DNA of 64,000 bases, taken from positions 1 through 64,000 of the forward strand of contig CALKEU010000007.1 of NCBI GenBank assembly GCA_938084565.1, given 5' to 3'. The notes under the pieces are model-generated. The model was not told the DNA's origin and searched no databases. It was given only the letters and a program-made list of their open reading frames with translations. The position numbers and the translations under genes were made by a program. Positions 7,127 through 16,161 of the stretch are shown here, one piece after another; within the stretch, counting starts at the first letter, position 1, and each line of letters begins with the position of its first letter. Origin of the DNA: Candidatus Kapaibacterium sp. (GTDB lineage Bacteria; Bacteroidota; Ignavibacteria; Kapaibacteriales; HRBIN21).

Positions 7127-9712
7127 TCAAAGCCCCGGGATGGTCTTCTCCTCATACTTGAGATCCCGTAGCACGGATGCCTTCGGTGAAAAGCGGAGCC
7201 AGTAGCCGCGAAAGGTGCCCAGAGGGTACCACTCCAGACGCAACTCCCAACAGTGAAGATCACGGTAAATGCTCACCACTGGTGCAACCAACTGCCCCTG
7301 AAGGAGATCGAGACTCCCACTGGCCTGGATCTGCCATCCCCCCAGCCTGAAGCCAAATCCGAGCACAAGGTCTGCGCTGCGACTGAGCTGCTTCGGCAGC
7401 GGTTCTTCGTAGCGGAAGGCTGTACCAAGCCGAAGATTCCATTGGAGAAGTTGGGGAGCAGGTGGAGTGCTCCTTTCTCCGGACCCATCGAGTACTTGAG
7501 GTGTTCGTGCAGCTGTGTCGTGGGCGCTATCAGCCTTACCCAGATGGAGTTGCCCGCCGAAGGCCATTTCTGCCTGTATGCGAATGCTTGTCCAGCGCAG
7601 CGGGAAGAGCCCTTCAGCCAGACGCAGCCGGTTGACCCGGCGCCATGAAGAGAGAGGCCCTCCCGGGGGGAGCTCCATATACGGGGTAGCCGTTGCACTC
7701 CCTTGAAGGGACATTGTGCGCAAGGCCGGGATAGAAAAGTCGAAACTGAGGTCACTCAGACGGAGCGAGTCTGCCAGAGCATTGTAGCTGCCAGCCACAG
7801 CCAGGCGGAAAAACTCAATAGGTGGTACTGGGGCCGTATCCTGAAGGAGCGGTTTTACCTCGAAGCTATTGAGCAGACGATAGTCCAGGCGGAGTATAGC
7901 ATTCTGCGGTGCCAGCCCACCGCCGTCGAGGGCAAAGCGGCTGTAGCGTATGCGAGCTCCACTGCGGGGATCTACGTAGGAGCCGTAGAATTGGGGAAAG
8001 GCAGGGGTATAGGAGAGGGTAAGTATCGGCTGGAAGAGGTGGCGAAAGGCCTCTAGCCCACCAATACCATGGAGCAAGGCGAGGCCGTAAAGGCGCGTCG
8101 AGAGGCTAAGCCCAAAGCTGTACCAGTATTCCCGAAAGAAGCCCGCCGCAGTACGTGAGTACACAACGGAATCCTGTACTCCACGCTCGAGCTGCCGGAA
8201 GTACCAGCGCTCGCTGTAGCTGACATTCGGCGTCACCGTGATATATCCCAATCGGGGAGCCAGCCGAAGCGAGGGGGTGTGGCTGATATAGCTCTGGTGG
8301 GCATATGTACGGTCTGCTGCGCGGGTATATCGCCAAAGGGCAGTGACGGTATAGTTTGCGGTAAGCTGCCGGAGCCACCCCGGGATGGCATACCACTCCC
8401 GCAGCGGAGTCCAAGAAGGCAACGTGAGGGCCAGCTGAGGGAAGATCCCAGAGTGCGCTCCAGTGCTAACACTTTGTTCCCGCTGGAGCGCAACCGAGAG
8501 AGAGGCTCCAGATTCAAAGAGATAGCTTGTCGCAAGAGTGGAGACGATATTATCGACCAAGCGCTGTCGTAGGTCGGTGCTCACCTGCCTATAGTAATCG
8601 GGCGACCCCAATCGGACGTTGGCCTGGATATTCCACTGCGGGGTTATGCGTTGGCGATGGTTCCAGACTACGTTCCACTGTCCTCGGCCAGGTGCGTCGA
8701 GATCCGGTTGTACCCAGCCGCCGCTGAGTTCCATGGAACCTTGGAGGCGGTCTCGAAGGGCATATCGGAGGAGGGTATGCATGACAGCTCCTTGACGAGT
8801 GCGGAGCGTTAGCCGGAGCTGAGCGTCCCAGTATTGGCTTGGAGCGTAGAAGTAGCCGAGATTCTCCAAGACAATCCCGCCCGTGGGAGAAAAGAAAAAC
8901 GAAGGCGTCAGAAATCCTGACTGCCGACCACCTCGATTGGGGAAGAAGAGCCCGAAGGGGAAGGCCATGATCGGAACATCGGCCACGTAGACGACGAGAG
9001 GGCGAGCAAAGATTTGATCGCCTGCGAGGATCTTCATCCGTGGGGAGCAGATGACAAAATGCGGCGGATCGGCATCACAGGTGGTGTAGCAGCCTGTCTG
9101 GACATAGAAAGTCCCGGGCTCAACTTGCTTGAGCCGTTCCCCGTAGTAGAAGCCTTCGCCAAGATGGGTAGAGACACCCGTCACCACTCCGCGACGGGTT
9201 TGAAAGTTATAGCGGAGGCTTTCTCCCCGATAGAGTTGGGCTCCATCGCGAAAGCGAGCATTGCCGCGACTTCCTTGCTCGCTGCTGAAGGCGTGTAGTT
9301 CGGCGCGCTCAATCCAGAGCTCAATAGCATCTGCCTCAAGGTGCTGTTGCCGAAGGGAGAGTTGGGCATTGCCCCGGAGATAAACCCGCCGGTCGGATGC
9401 TGTGAAGAGCATAGTATCCTGCGCTGCAAAGACGACAATGGTGTCGATGCCTCCTGTCTTCTGCTCGCTTTCTTCGGCCAAGGGAAGGGCATGGAGTGTG
9501 TCCTTCCCGCTGTCAGGTCTTGAAAGCTCTAGTCGGGGGGAGGACATTGAAGGGGGACGAGAGAGTGTATCTCCGACTGTGGCAGTCTCGGCAGCAGGAG
9601 GTTTCGGCTGCGTGCGTAAGTGCAACTGGGCAATGGCTACACTGCTCACAGTAGCACTGAGAATCCAAAAGGCATGGCACACCCTACTATTCCACCACCA
9701 CCCGTTCAGCAT
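7127..9712 (-). CDS. lptD: LptD-like LPS-assembly outer-membrane protein
   Basis: From the ATG at 9712 it has 861 residues. A signal peptide (roughly residues 1-28) is followed by a proline-rich linker and an OstA/LptA-like domain (about 85-200) with DRRVYLRGNAQLSLRQQHLEAD. The conserved LptD stretch containing CYTTCDAD, PHFVIC and VPIMAFPFGLFFPNRGGRQSG comes next, then a long barrel region rich in Trp/Tyr strands. LptD inserts lipopolysaccharide into the outer leaflet. The open frame extends upstream to 9823, but that start would run 137 bases into the preceding gene; ATG 9712 gives a 26-base overlap and a good signal peptide. The cysteine pair resembles that of Bacteroidota LptD proteins. 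The family is clear, the 1:1 orthology slightly less so. Confidence 0.85.
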   Translation of the reverse strand: MLNGWWWNSRVCHAFWILSATVSSVAIAQLHLRTQPKPPAAETATVGDTLSRPPSMSSPRLELSRPDSGKDTLHALPLAEESEQKTGGIDTIVVFAAQDTMLFTASDRRVYLRGNAQLSLRQQHLEADAIELWIERAELHAFSSEQGSRGNARFRDGAQLYRGESLRYNFQTRRGVVTGVSTHLGEGFYYGERLKQVEPGTFYVQTGCYTTCDADPPHFVICSPRMKILAGDQIFARPLVVYVADVPIMAFPFGLFFPNRGGRQSGFLTPSFFFSPTGGIVLENLGYFYAPSQYWDAQLRLTLRTRQGAVMHTLLRYALRDRLQGSMELSGGWVQPDLDAPGRGQWNVVWNHRQRITPQWNIQANVRLGSPDYYRQVSTDLRQRLVDNIVSTLATSYLFESGASLSVALQREQSVSTGAHSGIFPQLALTLPSWTPLREWYAIPGWLRQLTANYTVTALWRYTRAADRTYAHQSYISHTPSLRLAPRLGYITVTPNVSYSERWYFRQLERGVQDSVVYSRTAAGFFREYWYSFGLSLSTRLYGLALLHGIGGLEAFRHLFQPILTLSYTPAFPQFYGSYVDPRSGARIRYSRFALDGGGLAPQNAILRLDYRLLNSFEVKPLLQDTAPVPPIEFFRLAVAGSYNALADSLRLSDLSFDFSIPALRTMSLQGSATATPYMELPPGGPLSSWRRVNRLRLAEGLFPLRWTSIRIQAEMAFGGQLHLGKADSAHDTAARTPQVLDGSGERSTPPAPQLLQWNLRLGTAFRYEEPLPKQLSRSADLVLGFGFRLGGWQIQASGSLDLLQGQLVAPVVSIYRDLHCWELRLEWYPLGTFRGYWLRFSPKASVLRDLKYEEKTIPGL

Positions 9713-10532
9713 TCTCGGGTATGCGCAGGACGAAGGGAACTGCAGGGGACTGCCAAGGGGTATAGGAGCGAATCTGCAGCTGCAGGGTACCCCTGGCAGT
9801 CGCCACACGGAGCTTGCGGGCATAGAAAGGAGGCTGAGCTACCCAGTCGTCGTAAGTGATGCGGATAGTGTCACGGGAGTCCTGGTATTCATAGGCCACA
9901 AGTTCCCACTCAGGAAGCCGCAGAAGAACGTGCTCCCGCCCATTGCCGGCCCGGAGGAGGCGCTTTGCAGGATCCCATGCCTTTTGAGTCAGGCTATCGG
10001 GAAGAGGCGGACGCTGCAGGAGGAGGGCAACCAGGTGCTCAAACGAGAGTGGAACTCCGAGGAAGTGAGCAATGAGAGCGGGTTGCCAAGAACCTTGAAA
10101 GAGCACGTTCCGTACAGCGTCGTAGTACTGGAACTCCCGCCGCGTAGCCCAGAGCTGTCCGATGGGCAGTCCGAGCGGTCCCCAGAGATCTAACCGCATG
10201 GAATCGGTTCCAGCAATATAGGCTTGGCAGCGAAGAGGTATGGGCACACCGTCTGCGACAACATCGGCGTTGAGTACGGCACCGCTGCCAGAGGCCTGCC
10301 ACCGCTGAGCCAAGTGCTGAAGAGCTGCTACAATGGCTTCCTGCGTTGGTGCTTCAGAAGGGGGCAGACTACGGCAAGAGAGCGCTCCAATGAACCCCAA
10401 GCTGAGCACCAAATGCCGTTTCCACCCCGTAATGACGTGCCTTCTCAGCGTATGCGCGCTTTTCACGATTTTTGCCCTTGCTCTTGAAGCACCCATCTGG
10501 CTGAGAAGCGCTATTGTCGGTACCCGAGGCAC
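9687..10532 (-). CDS. Outer-membrane lipoprotein, LolB/DUF4292-like
   Basis: 281 residues from the longest start; an ATG at 10496 is equally plausible. A hydrophobic segment ending in GALSC gives a lipobox-like cysteine near residue 53. The mature part has the LolB/DUF4292 pattern: GLPIGQLWATRREFQYYDAV, a loop with VPLSFEHLVALLLQ, and C-terminal strands (DTIRITYDDW, FYARKLRV). Such proteins handle lipoproteins or sit in the outer membrane. It lies directly upstream of lptD and overlaps it by 26 bases, so an envelope-biogenesis role is likely. The exact family assignment is by pattern only. Confidence 0.65.
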   Translation of the reverse strand: MPRVPTIALLSQMGASRARAKIVKSAHTLRRHVITGWKRHLVLSLGFIGALSCRSLPPSEAPTQEAIVAALQHLAQRWQASGSGAVLNADVVADGVPIPLRCQAYIAGTDSMRLDLWGPLGLPIGQLWATRREFQYYDAVRNVLFQGSWQPALIAHFLGVPLSFEHLVALLLQRPPLPDSLTQKAWDPAKRLLRAGNGREHVLLRLPEWELVAYEYQDSRDTIRITYDDWVAQPPFYARKLRVATARGTLQLQIRSYTPWQSPAVPFVLRIPENAERVVVE

Positions 10533-10562
10533 GCTGTATGGTTTCAGAGACGGCTAACGCTC

Positions 10563-11027
10563 ATGGTCTATGTTACACGCAGGGCGACCTTCTGCGCAGC
10601 GCACCGACTCTATAATCCCCAGTGGTCGGACGAGCGCAACGAAGAAATCTTTGGCAAATGCGCCAACCCCAATGGTCATGGGCATAACTATGTGCTCGAA
10701 GTAACCGTCGCTGGGGTTCCGGATCCAGAGACGGGCTATGTGATGGACTTAAAACGCCTTGCCCAACTGCTCGAGGAGGAAATCCTCAGCAAGGTCGATC
10801 ACAAGCACCTCAACTACGACGTCGATTTCCTGCACGGCATTAACCCGACGGTAGAGAACCTGGCCATAGCATTCTGGCGCATTCTCGAAGCCAAACTGCC
10901 CAGAGGCATGCTCTATGCTGTTCGGGTGTACGAATCGGAAAACAACTATGCCGAGTATCGGGGTGAACCAGTACCGGTAGTAGGCCGCAATCGGCTGTAC
11001 GCAGGAGTTGCACTCGAAGGGAGCTAG
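10563..11027 (+). CDS. queD: 6-carboxytetrahydropterin synthase / PTPS family protein
   Basis: 154 residues with the full 6-pyruvoyltetrahydropterin synthase signature. H14 (CAAHRL) and H39 plus H41 (NGHGHNY) are the zinc ligands, C33 is the catalytic cysteine, and DHKHLN and the ENNYAEY segment are present. QueD converts dihydroneopterin triphosphate to 6-carboxytetrahydropterin, the first pterin step after GTP cyclohydrolase in queuosine synthesis. The next gene is folE, which makes its substrate, three bases downstream. A biopterin-type PTPS cannot be excluded, since queC and queE are not in the window. Confidence 0.92.
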   Translation: MVYVTRRATFCAAHRLYNPQWSDERNEEIFGKCANPNGHGHNYVLEVTVAGVPDPETGYVMDLKRLAQLLEEEILSKVDHKHLNYDVDFLHGINPTVENLAIAFWRILEAKLPRGMLYAVRVYESENNYAEYRGEPVPVVGRNRLYAGVALEGS

Positions 11028-11030
11028 ATC

Positions 11031-11711
11031 ATGCAGGCGAATGGATCTCGGAGAAGCATCTCGACTGTTGAGGCACCGAGTGCCGATGCCAATGGCAACG
11101 TACGGCTCAGCGCAGCTGAGCTAGAGCAGATGGAAAGAGAGCTCGAGCAGCACTTTGCTGCTATCATGCGCATCCTGCGCATTGATCCCTCCGATCCGAA
11201 TAGCGCCGACACCCCGAAGCGCCTTGCTCGCATGTGGGTGCGGGAGCTCTTCCGCGGACGGTATGAACCACCACCGCGCTGCACGCTCTTTCCGAATCGC
11301 CGCCGTGTTAGTGGTCTGGTGGTGAGTCAAGGTATCGACGTGCGTTCCGTCTGCTCCCACCATTGGCAGCCCATCATTGGGCAGTGTGTCATCGGCTATG
11401 TTCCGGGGGATTTCATCATCGGGCTGTCTAAGCTCAATCGTGTTGTGGAATGGTTCAGCCGCCGAGGGCAGGTTCAAGAAGAGCTTACGGAGCAAATTGC
11501 CGACTTTCTCTACGAGCGTCTCAAGCCGAAGGCGCTCGGCGTAGTTGTCGCCTGCCGGCACTACTGCATGATCCTCCGCGGGGTAGAGGGGGATGAGGAA
11601 CAGGCTGTCATGGTGACGGCGGCCTGGCGCGGCGAGTTGGAGCAGAACATGGAGCTCCGTAGGGAGTTCCTCCATCTGGCAGGTATCCACGTGCCGTACG
11701 ATGACCAGTAG
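11031..11711 (+). CDS. folE: GTP cyclohydrolase I
   Basis: 226 residues. FolE converts GTP to 7,8-dihydroneopterin triphosphate for folate and queuosine. Visible are TPKRLARMWV (61-70), the VCSHHWQPIIGQCVIGYVP core with the zinc ligands C108 and H111, GLSKLNRVVEWFSRRGQVQE, and VVVACRHYCMILRGV with the third ligand C179. In the usual VxxEAxHxCM motif the Glu-Ala is replaced by Ala-Cys here. It overlaps rnhB by 11 bases. Confidence 0.95.
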   Translation: MQANGSRRSISTVEAPSADANGNVRLSAAELEQMERELEQHFAAIMRILRIDPSDPNSADTPKRLARMWVRELFRGRYEPPPRCTLFPNRRRVSGLVVSQGIDVRSVCSHHWQPIIGQCVIGYVPGDFIIGLSKLNRVVEWFSRRGQVQEELTEQIADFLYERLKPKALGVVVACRHYCMILRGVEGDEEQAVMVTAAWRGELEQNMELRREFLHLAGIHVPYDDQ

Positions 11712-12327
11712 TCTCCTGCCGGTGTACGAAGAGGTCTGGTGGCGTCAGGGTGCGCATGTAGCAGGTGTTGACGAAGTGGGGCGAGGGGCATTAGCAGGGC
11801 CTGTTGTTGCTGCGGCGGTCGTACTTCCGATTGGCTTTTCGTCAGCGCTACCTGTGCGGGATTCAAAGAAACTGTCGCCCCGGCAGCGTGAGCGCCTAGC
11901 AGCCTACCTTTGCCAGCATGCTCTGGGAATCGGATTTGGATGGGTCCACGCTGCTCTCATCGATACTTTGGGCATTCGCGCAGCAACACTCCTTGCTATG
12001 GAGGAAGCTCTGGCACAGCTACCGGTAACGCCAGCGTACGTCCTCGTCGACGGTCCCGATTTCCCGGCTACAGAGCTTTCTGGGCTAGCCATTGTGGATG
12101 GGGATGAAAAGTGCCTCTCCATTGCTGCTGCTTCTGTGCTGGCGAAAGTTGCCCGCGATGCCTGGATGGCCACTGTTGCGGATTTGCGCTACCCTGCCTA
12201 TGGCTTTGCGCGCCATAAAGGGTATGGAACACCCCAGCATTGGCAGGCCTTACGCCATTATGGTCCTTGTACCCTCCATCGCCGGACATTCCTGCGACAA
12301 CTCGAACAGGCTATGGAGAGCCCATGA
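11701..12327 (+). CDS. rnhB: Ribonuclease HII
   Basis: 208 residues. RNase HII cuts RNA in RNA/DNA hybrids and single ribonucleotides in DNA. It has AGVDEVGRGALAGPVVAAAV with the acidic pair D24/E25, the VRDSKKLSPRQRE motif, VDGPDF and the ASVLAKVARD helix, all standard for RnhB. Its stop overlaps the ATG of pyrC (ATGA at 12324-12327). Confidence 0.96.
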   Translation: MTSSLLPVYEEVWWRQGAHVAGVDEVGRGALAGPVVAAAVVLPIGFSSALPVRDSKKLSPRQRERLAAYLCQHALGIGFGWVHAALIDTLGIRAATLLAMEEALAQLPVTPAYVLVDGPDFPATELSGLAIVDGDEKCLSIAAASVLAKVARDAWMATVADLRYPAYGFARHKGYGTPQHWQALRHYGPCTLHRRTFLRQLEQAMESP

Positions 12328-13604
12328 ATGTTCTCTTCGAGCGTATCCGCCTGCTCAATCCCGCTCAACATCTCGATGGTCGCTACTTCCTCTGGCTCAA
12401 GGAGGGTCGTATCGAAGCTCTGAGCCCGGAGCCGATTGCAGCTGATCCGGATACCCTCCGTCTCCGCGGCGACGATCTGCTGGCTGTCCCTGGGCTGTTC
12501 GACATCCATGTGCATTTGCGCGAACCCGGCCAGGAGTACAAGGAAGAGATTGCCTCCGGGACAGCTGCGGCTGCCAATGGAGGGTTTACCGCCATATGCT
12601 GTATGCCCAATACCGAGCCGCCGCTTGATCATCCAGCTCTGGTGCGCTCTGTGCTAGCTACCCCGTACGAGGCTCCCGTTGATCTGTTCTGCTGTGCCGC
12701 GCTGACGCGTGGGCGACAGGGAGAGCAATTAGCCCCTCTGCTGGATCTCCATGCTGCCGGGGCAGTAATGTTTTCAGATGATGGCACATGGCTGGCCAAT
12801 GCTGAACTCCTCCGCCGAGCGTTCCTCATTCTCAAAGCTGTCAACGGACTGGTGGCCCAACACTGCCAAGAGCCAACCTTGACGCAGGGCTTTGCTATCC
12901 ATGATGGTGTAGTTGCTGCCCGTCTTGGGCTCAAGGGGTACCCGGCGGTGGCTGAAGATATTGCCTTGGCGCGCGACCTCCTCCTTGCTGCTGCGTATGA
13001 GGGACGTTACCACGCTCAGCATCTCAGCACGGCAGGAGCCGTTGCGCTGGTGCGAGAGGCGAAGCGTCGCGGTCTGGCCGTTACTGCTGAGGTAACTCCT
13101 CACCATCTTGTTCTCACCGAGGAAGCTGTCGGGGCCTACAACACAAACGCAAAGGTCAATCCTCCTTTACGCACTCGCCGCGATCTGGAAGCGCTCCGAG
13201 AGGGGCTGGCCGAAGGGACGATCGATTGCATCGCTACAGACCATGCTCCGCATGCACTCCACGAGAAACTCCAAGAGTTCGCCGCTGCCCCCTTCGGAAT
13301 CATCGGATTGGAAACAGCCGTCGGGGTTGTGTTGACCCATCTGGTGCACACAGGGGTGTTAAGCTACGAACGCTTTGTGGAGGCTATGGCACTGGCTCCT
13401 CGACGCATTCTGGGACTTCCCCTGCCAGAGATTGCTCCCGGAGCCCCGGCGAACCTGACGATACTTGCCCCCGATGAGGAATGGCGTGTCGAACCTGAAC
13501 GCTTCCTCTCCAAAGCTCGCAATACTCCGTTTGCCGGCTGGGAATTCCGTGGAAAGCCTCGATGGATTGTCAATCGAGGACGCCTCTGGGAGTGCACGCT
13601 CTGA
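12324..13604 (+). CDS. pyrC: Dihydroorotase
   Basis: 426 residues from ATG 12324, chosen because it overlaps the rnhB stop as ATGA; a longer upstream open frame exists but has no homology-like sequence. It catalyses cyclisation of N-carbamoyl-aspartate to dihydroorotate in pyrimidine synthesis. DIHVHLREPGQEYKE carries the metal-binding H62 and H64, MPNTEPP the substrate loop, and ATDHAPH the catalytic Asp. The sequence type is class I dihydroorotase. Confidence 0.93.
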   Translation: MNVLFERIRLLNPAQHLDGRYFLWLKEGRIEALSPEPIAADPDTLRLRGDDLLAVPGLFDIHVHLREPGQEYKEEIASGTAAAANGGFTAICCMPNTEPPLDHPALVRSVLATPYEAPVDLFCCAALTRGRQGEQLAPLLDLHAAGAVMFSDDGTWLANAELLRRAFLILKAVNGLVAQHCQEPTLTQGFAIHDGVVAARLGLKGYPAVAEDIALARDLLLAAAYEGRYHAQHLSTAGAVALVREAKRRGLAVTAEVTPHHLVLTEEAVGAYNTNAKVNPPLRTRRDLEALREGLAEGTIDCIATDHAPHALHEKLQEFAAAPFGIIGLETAVGVVLTHLVHTGVLSYERFVEAMALAPRRILGLPLPEIAPGAPANLTILAPDEEWRVEPERFLSKARNTPFAGWEFRGKPRWIVNRGRLWECTL

Positions 13605-13661
13605 GCAAAAGCTCGGCAAAAGATTGGATGTGTGTTCGTGAGGGTGTCGGGGGAGTTTTGG

Positions 13662-13669
13662 TAGTTTTG
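13662..13669 (+). promoter_or_regulatory. Candidate -7 box for the cytochrome/act operon
   Basis: TAGTTTTG matches TAnnTTTG in the 104-base gap after pyrC, 40 bases before the ATG at 13709. The expected -33 region has GTTCG rather than TTG. It is the only such box before the twelve-gene respiratory run. Confidence 0.5.
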
Positions 13670-13708
13670 CGCCGGCCTTGAGGTGTCTTTCATTCTCGAA
13701 AGTGAGCG

Positions 13709-14263
13709 ATGTACCGTTCTGCGTGGCTGCACAGGTGTGCTGTCCTGACGATGATCGTCGTGGGAATGGTAGGCTGTAACATCCGAGGTTTCTTCACGCG
13801 CTACGAAGATGACCCCGTATTCCACGGCCCACCGGAAGCTATCGAGCAGGCACCGGCGCAACAGGAAACTACAGCAGCGGTGGCCTCGGCTGATAAAGGG
13901 CCGACCATTTACCGGCAATTCTGCGCTTCCTGCCACCAGGCCACAGGGCAGGGAATCCCCGGGGTTTATCCACCCTTGGCAGGCTCAGCGCTCTTGCAGG
14001 GTGATCCGACAGTACCCATCCGAATCGTCCTTCACGGTTTCCAGGGCCGTATCGAGCGACAGGGGAAGGTGTATAACGGAGTCATGACTCCGTGGGCCAA
14101 TGTCCTCAGCGATGACGACATAGCTGCCGTACTTACCTATGTGCGTTCTGCATGGGGAAATTCAGCCCCGCCCATAACGGCTGACCAGGTACGGGAGGTA
14201 CGGCAAAAGACCCAAGGGCGCACACAACCGTATACAGAAGCAGAACTCCAACAGCCGCTCTGA
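13709..14263 (+). CDS. Lipoprotein monoheme cytochrome c
   Basis: 184 residues. A signal peptide ends in the lipobox MVGC (C23), so it is probably a membrane-anchored lipoprotein. The heme attachment motif CASCH is at 72-76 and the likely methionine ligand is M126 (GVMTPW). The fold is a class I cytochrome c domain, with about 45 residues before it as a flexible tether. As first gene of the run with heme A synthesis and alternative complex III, it may carry electrons from the complex to an oxidase (inference). Confidence 0.88.
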   Translation: MYRSAWLHRCAVLTMIVVGMVGCNIRGFFTRYEDDPVFHGPPEAIEQAPAQQETTAAVASADKGPTIYRQFCASCHQATGQGIPGVYPPLAGSALLQGDPTVPIRIVLHGFQGRIERQGKVYNGVMTPWANVLSDDDIAAVLTYVRSAWGNSAPPITADQVREVRQKTQGRTQPYTEAELQQPL

Positions 14264-14290
14264 ACTTCTCTCGCGGAAGGGAGGGGTGCC

Positions 14291-15271
14291 ATGGCACATG
14301 TGCGAGCAGAAAGCCCCACAACGCCCGCTTCCCTGGGCCGGGGATTACACCTTCTCAGCCGAGCCCTTGCGCTAGGGACCTTTATCCTGATTGGGCTGGG
14401 CGGATTAGTCAATAGCACAGGTTCAGGCCTGAGCGTGCCAGATTGGCCAACCACGTACGGGTACCATCTCTTCCTGTACCCGATCAGCGAGTGGCGAGGG
14501 GGTATCGTGTACGAGCATACACACCGGCTCGTTGCAGCTTTTGTGGGTTTTTTGTCCTTTGCCCATGTCCTCTGGAGCTGGCTGATGCTCAGGCAAGAGG
14601 CGTACCAGTGGATTCGAAGCGTTTCGCTGGCGGCCTTTCTCTTGGTTGTGCTGCAGGGCATACTCGGGGGGCTGACAGTTCTATTCCAACTGCCGACGGC
14701 AATCTCTGCAAGCCATGCCATGGTGGCCCAGACCTTCTTTGCGCTGACTCTTTGGCTCGCCGTCGGGACGCGCCCGGAGTGGTATAGCACACCAGCGCTT
14801 CCTCAGAGCCAGCTCCTGTCTCGGGTACGCCTAGCTGCCGCGGTCGCTGCTCTTACGTTTCTCCAAATCTTTTTCGGGGCTCTGACGCGGCATACGTACA
14901 GTGCTCTGGCTATTCCCGATTTTCCTCTGGTCTTCGGAGGAGTCTTTCCCCCCGGCACGGCGCTCAACGAAAAGGTGCTCTTTCATTACGTGCATCGCCT
15001 CATGGGCTTCGTCCTTGCCGGGCTCATGCTCTGGCAGGGGTGGAGTCTATGGCGGTCGTCCCTGGCCCCGCTCCGCTGGTGGGGGGTTGCTGGAGCTCTG
15101 GCGGTATTAGTGCAAGTGTTCGTCGGAGGATGGCTCGTATGGAGCCTGCGAGCTGTCGTGCCAACCACAGCTCACGGCATCATTGGTACAGCAGTCTGGG
15201 CCATCAATGTTGTCATCTTCCTCCACCTCTGGCGATGGCACCAGTTGAAGCAGAGCGTCTGCTCCGCCTGA
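14291..15271 (+). CDS. ctaA: Heme A synthase (COX15/CtaA)
   Basis: 326 residues with about eight transmembrane helices. CtaA oxidises heme O to heme A in the cytoplasmic membrane. The LGGLVNSTGSGLSVPDWP motif follows the first helix, and the heme-ligand histidines are in EHTHRLVAAF, SHAMVAQ, HYVHRLMGF and THGIIGT. A strong ribosome binding site (GGGAGGGG) precedes ATG 14291. Its end overlaps ctaB by 37 bases. Confidence 0.93.
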   Translation: MAHVRAESPTTPASLGRGLHLLSRALALGTFILIGLGGLVNSTGSGLSVPDWPTTYGYHLFLYPISEWRGGIVYEHTHRLVAAFVGFLSFAHVLWSWLMLRQEAYQWIRSVSLAAFLLVVLQGILGGLTVLFQLPTAISASHAMVAQTFFALTLWLAVGTRPEWYSTPALPQSQLLSRVRLAAAVAALTFLQIFFGALTRHTYSALAIPDFPLVFGGVFPPGTALNEKVLFHYVHRLMGFVLAGLMLWQGWSLWRSSLAPLRWWGVAGALAVLVQVFVGGWLVWSLRAVVPTTAHGIIGTAVWAINVVIFLHLWRWHQLKQSVCSA

Positions 15272-16161
15272 AGCACAAGCTCCGGGCTTACTATGAGTTG
15301 ACCAAGCCGAGGCTTACCCTTATGGTTGCCTTGAGCGCTGTAGCCGGATATGTCCTCGGTTTGCCGCAGGGTATTGCTACTCTCGTAGCGTCATGGGAAC
15401 AGGGGGCGCGCTTTCTGCTCACCGTCTTGGGTACCTTACTAGCCAGTGGAGGGAGCGGGGCACTGAACCAGTATGCCGAATGGACTACTGACTACGTTAT
15501 GCCCCGAACCCGTCGGCGACCTATCCCAGCAGGGATTGTAACGCCGCAGCAAGGCTTGCTCTGGGGGCTGACGCTTTGCTTTCTCGGGTTAGGGCTCCTC
15601 CTGCTGGTGGACTTTCTCGTCCTTCTGCTGGCCACCATCACCGTGGTAACCTACATTGTGCTCTACACGCCCTTGAAACGGCGGAGTCCGGCGGCTCTCT
15701 ATGCTGGGGCAATACCGGGAGCACTCCCAGCAGCTGGGGGATGGATTGCCGCCAGTGGAATAGGCTGGGGGGCTGCTTTAGTCTTTCTGGTGCTTTACTT
15801 CTGGCAGTTGCCTCACTTTCTGGCTCTGTCATGGCTCTATCGCAAAGATTATGCGGAGGCGGGTTTCCGGATCTCGGCTGTACTCGATCAAACAGGGCGG
15901 GCCACCGGCTGGCAGAGTCTGTTGTTCTCTCTGGGGCTGCTAGGCAGTAGTGTTGCTGTAGGCTATTTCGTTGCGGAGTCGCCCGTATTCATCGGTGGCG
16001 TGGGTGTGCTTGGACTGTGGCTCTTGTGGCGCATTCTGGCCTTCTTACACCGTCCGAGCTTTGCATCGGCACGCTCGATGCTCTGGAGCACGTATGTCTA
16101 TCTCCTTGGGTTTGTTGCCTTCGCTGCAGGAGTGCAGCTATGGAAAGGACTCTCGTCTTAG
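15235..16161 (+). CDS. ctaB: Protoheme IX farnesyltransferase (heme O synthase)
   Basis: About 308 residues from ATG 15235, chosen because the recognisable protein starts just after it (YYELTKPRLTLMV); a longer frame upstream lies inside ctaA and is rejected. CtaB adds the farnesyl tail to heme B. The UbiA-family motif is NQYAEWTTDYVMPRTRRRPIP, and a second polar cluster is LYRKDYAEAGF. Eight or nine membrane helices are visible. It supplies heme O to CtaA next door. Confidence 0.93.
   Translation: MAPVEAERLLRLKHKLRAYYELTKPRLTLMVALSAVAGYVLGLPQGIATLVASWEQGARFLLTVLGTLLASGGSGALNQYAEWTTDYVMPRTRRRPIPAGIVTPQQGLLWGLTLCFLGLGLLLLVDFLVLLLATITVVTYIVLYTPLKRRSPAALYAGAIPGALPAAGGWIAASGIGWGAALVFLVLYFWQLPHFLALSWLYRKDYAEAGFRISAVLDQTGRATGWQSLLFSLGLLGSSVAVGYFVAESPVFIGGVGVLGLWLLWRILAFLHRPSFASARSMLWSTYVYLLGFVAFAAGVQLWKGLSS

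Noticed and set aside
13603..13614. GAGC-AAAA-GCTC hairpin after pyrC as a terminator
   Set aside because: The stem is only four base pairs and no T run follows.
15040..15234. Upstream extension of ctaB
   Set aside because: The 65 codons lie inside ctaA in another frame, and the recognisable protein begins after ATG 15235.
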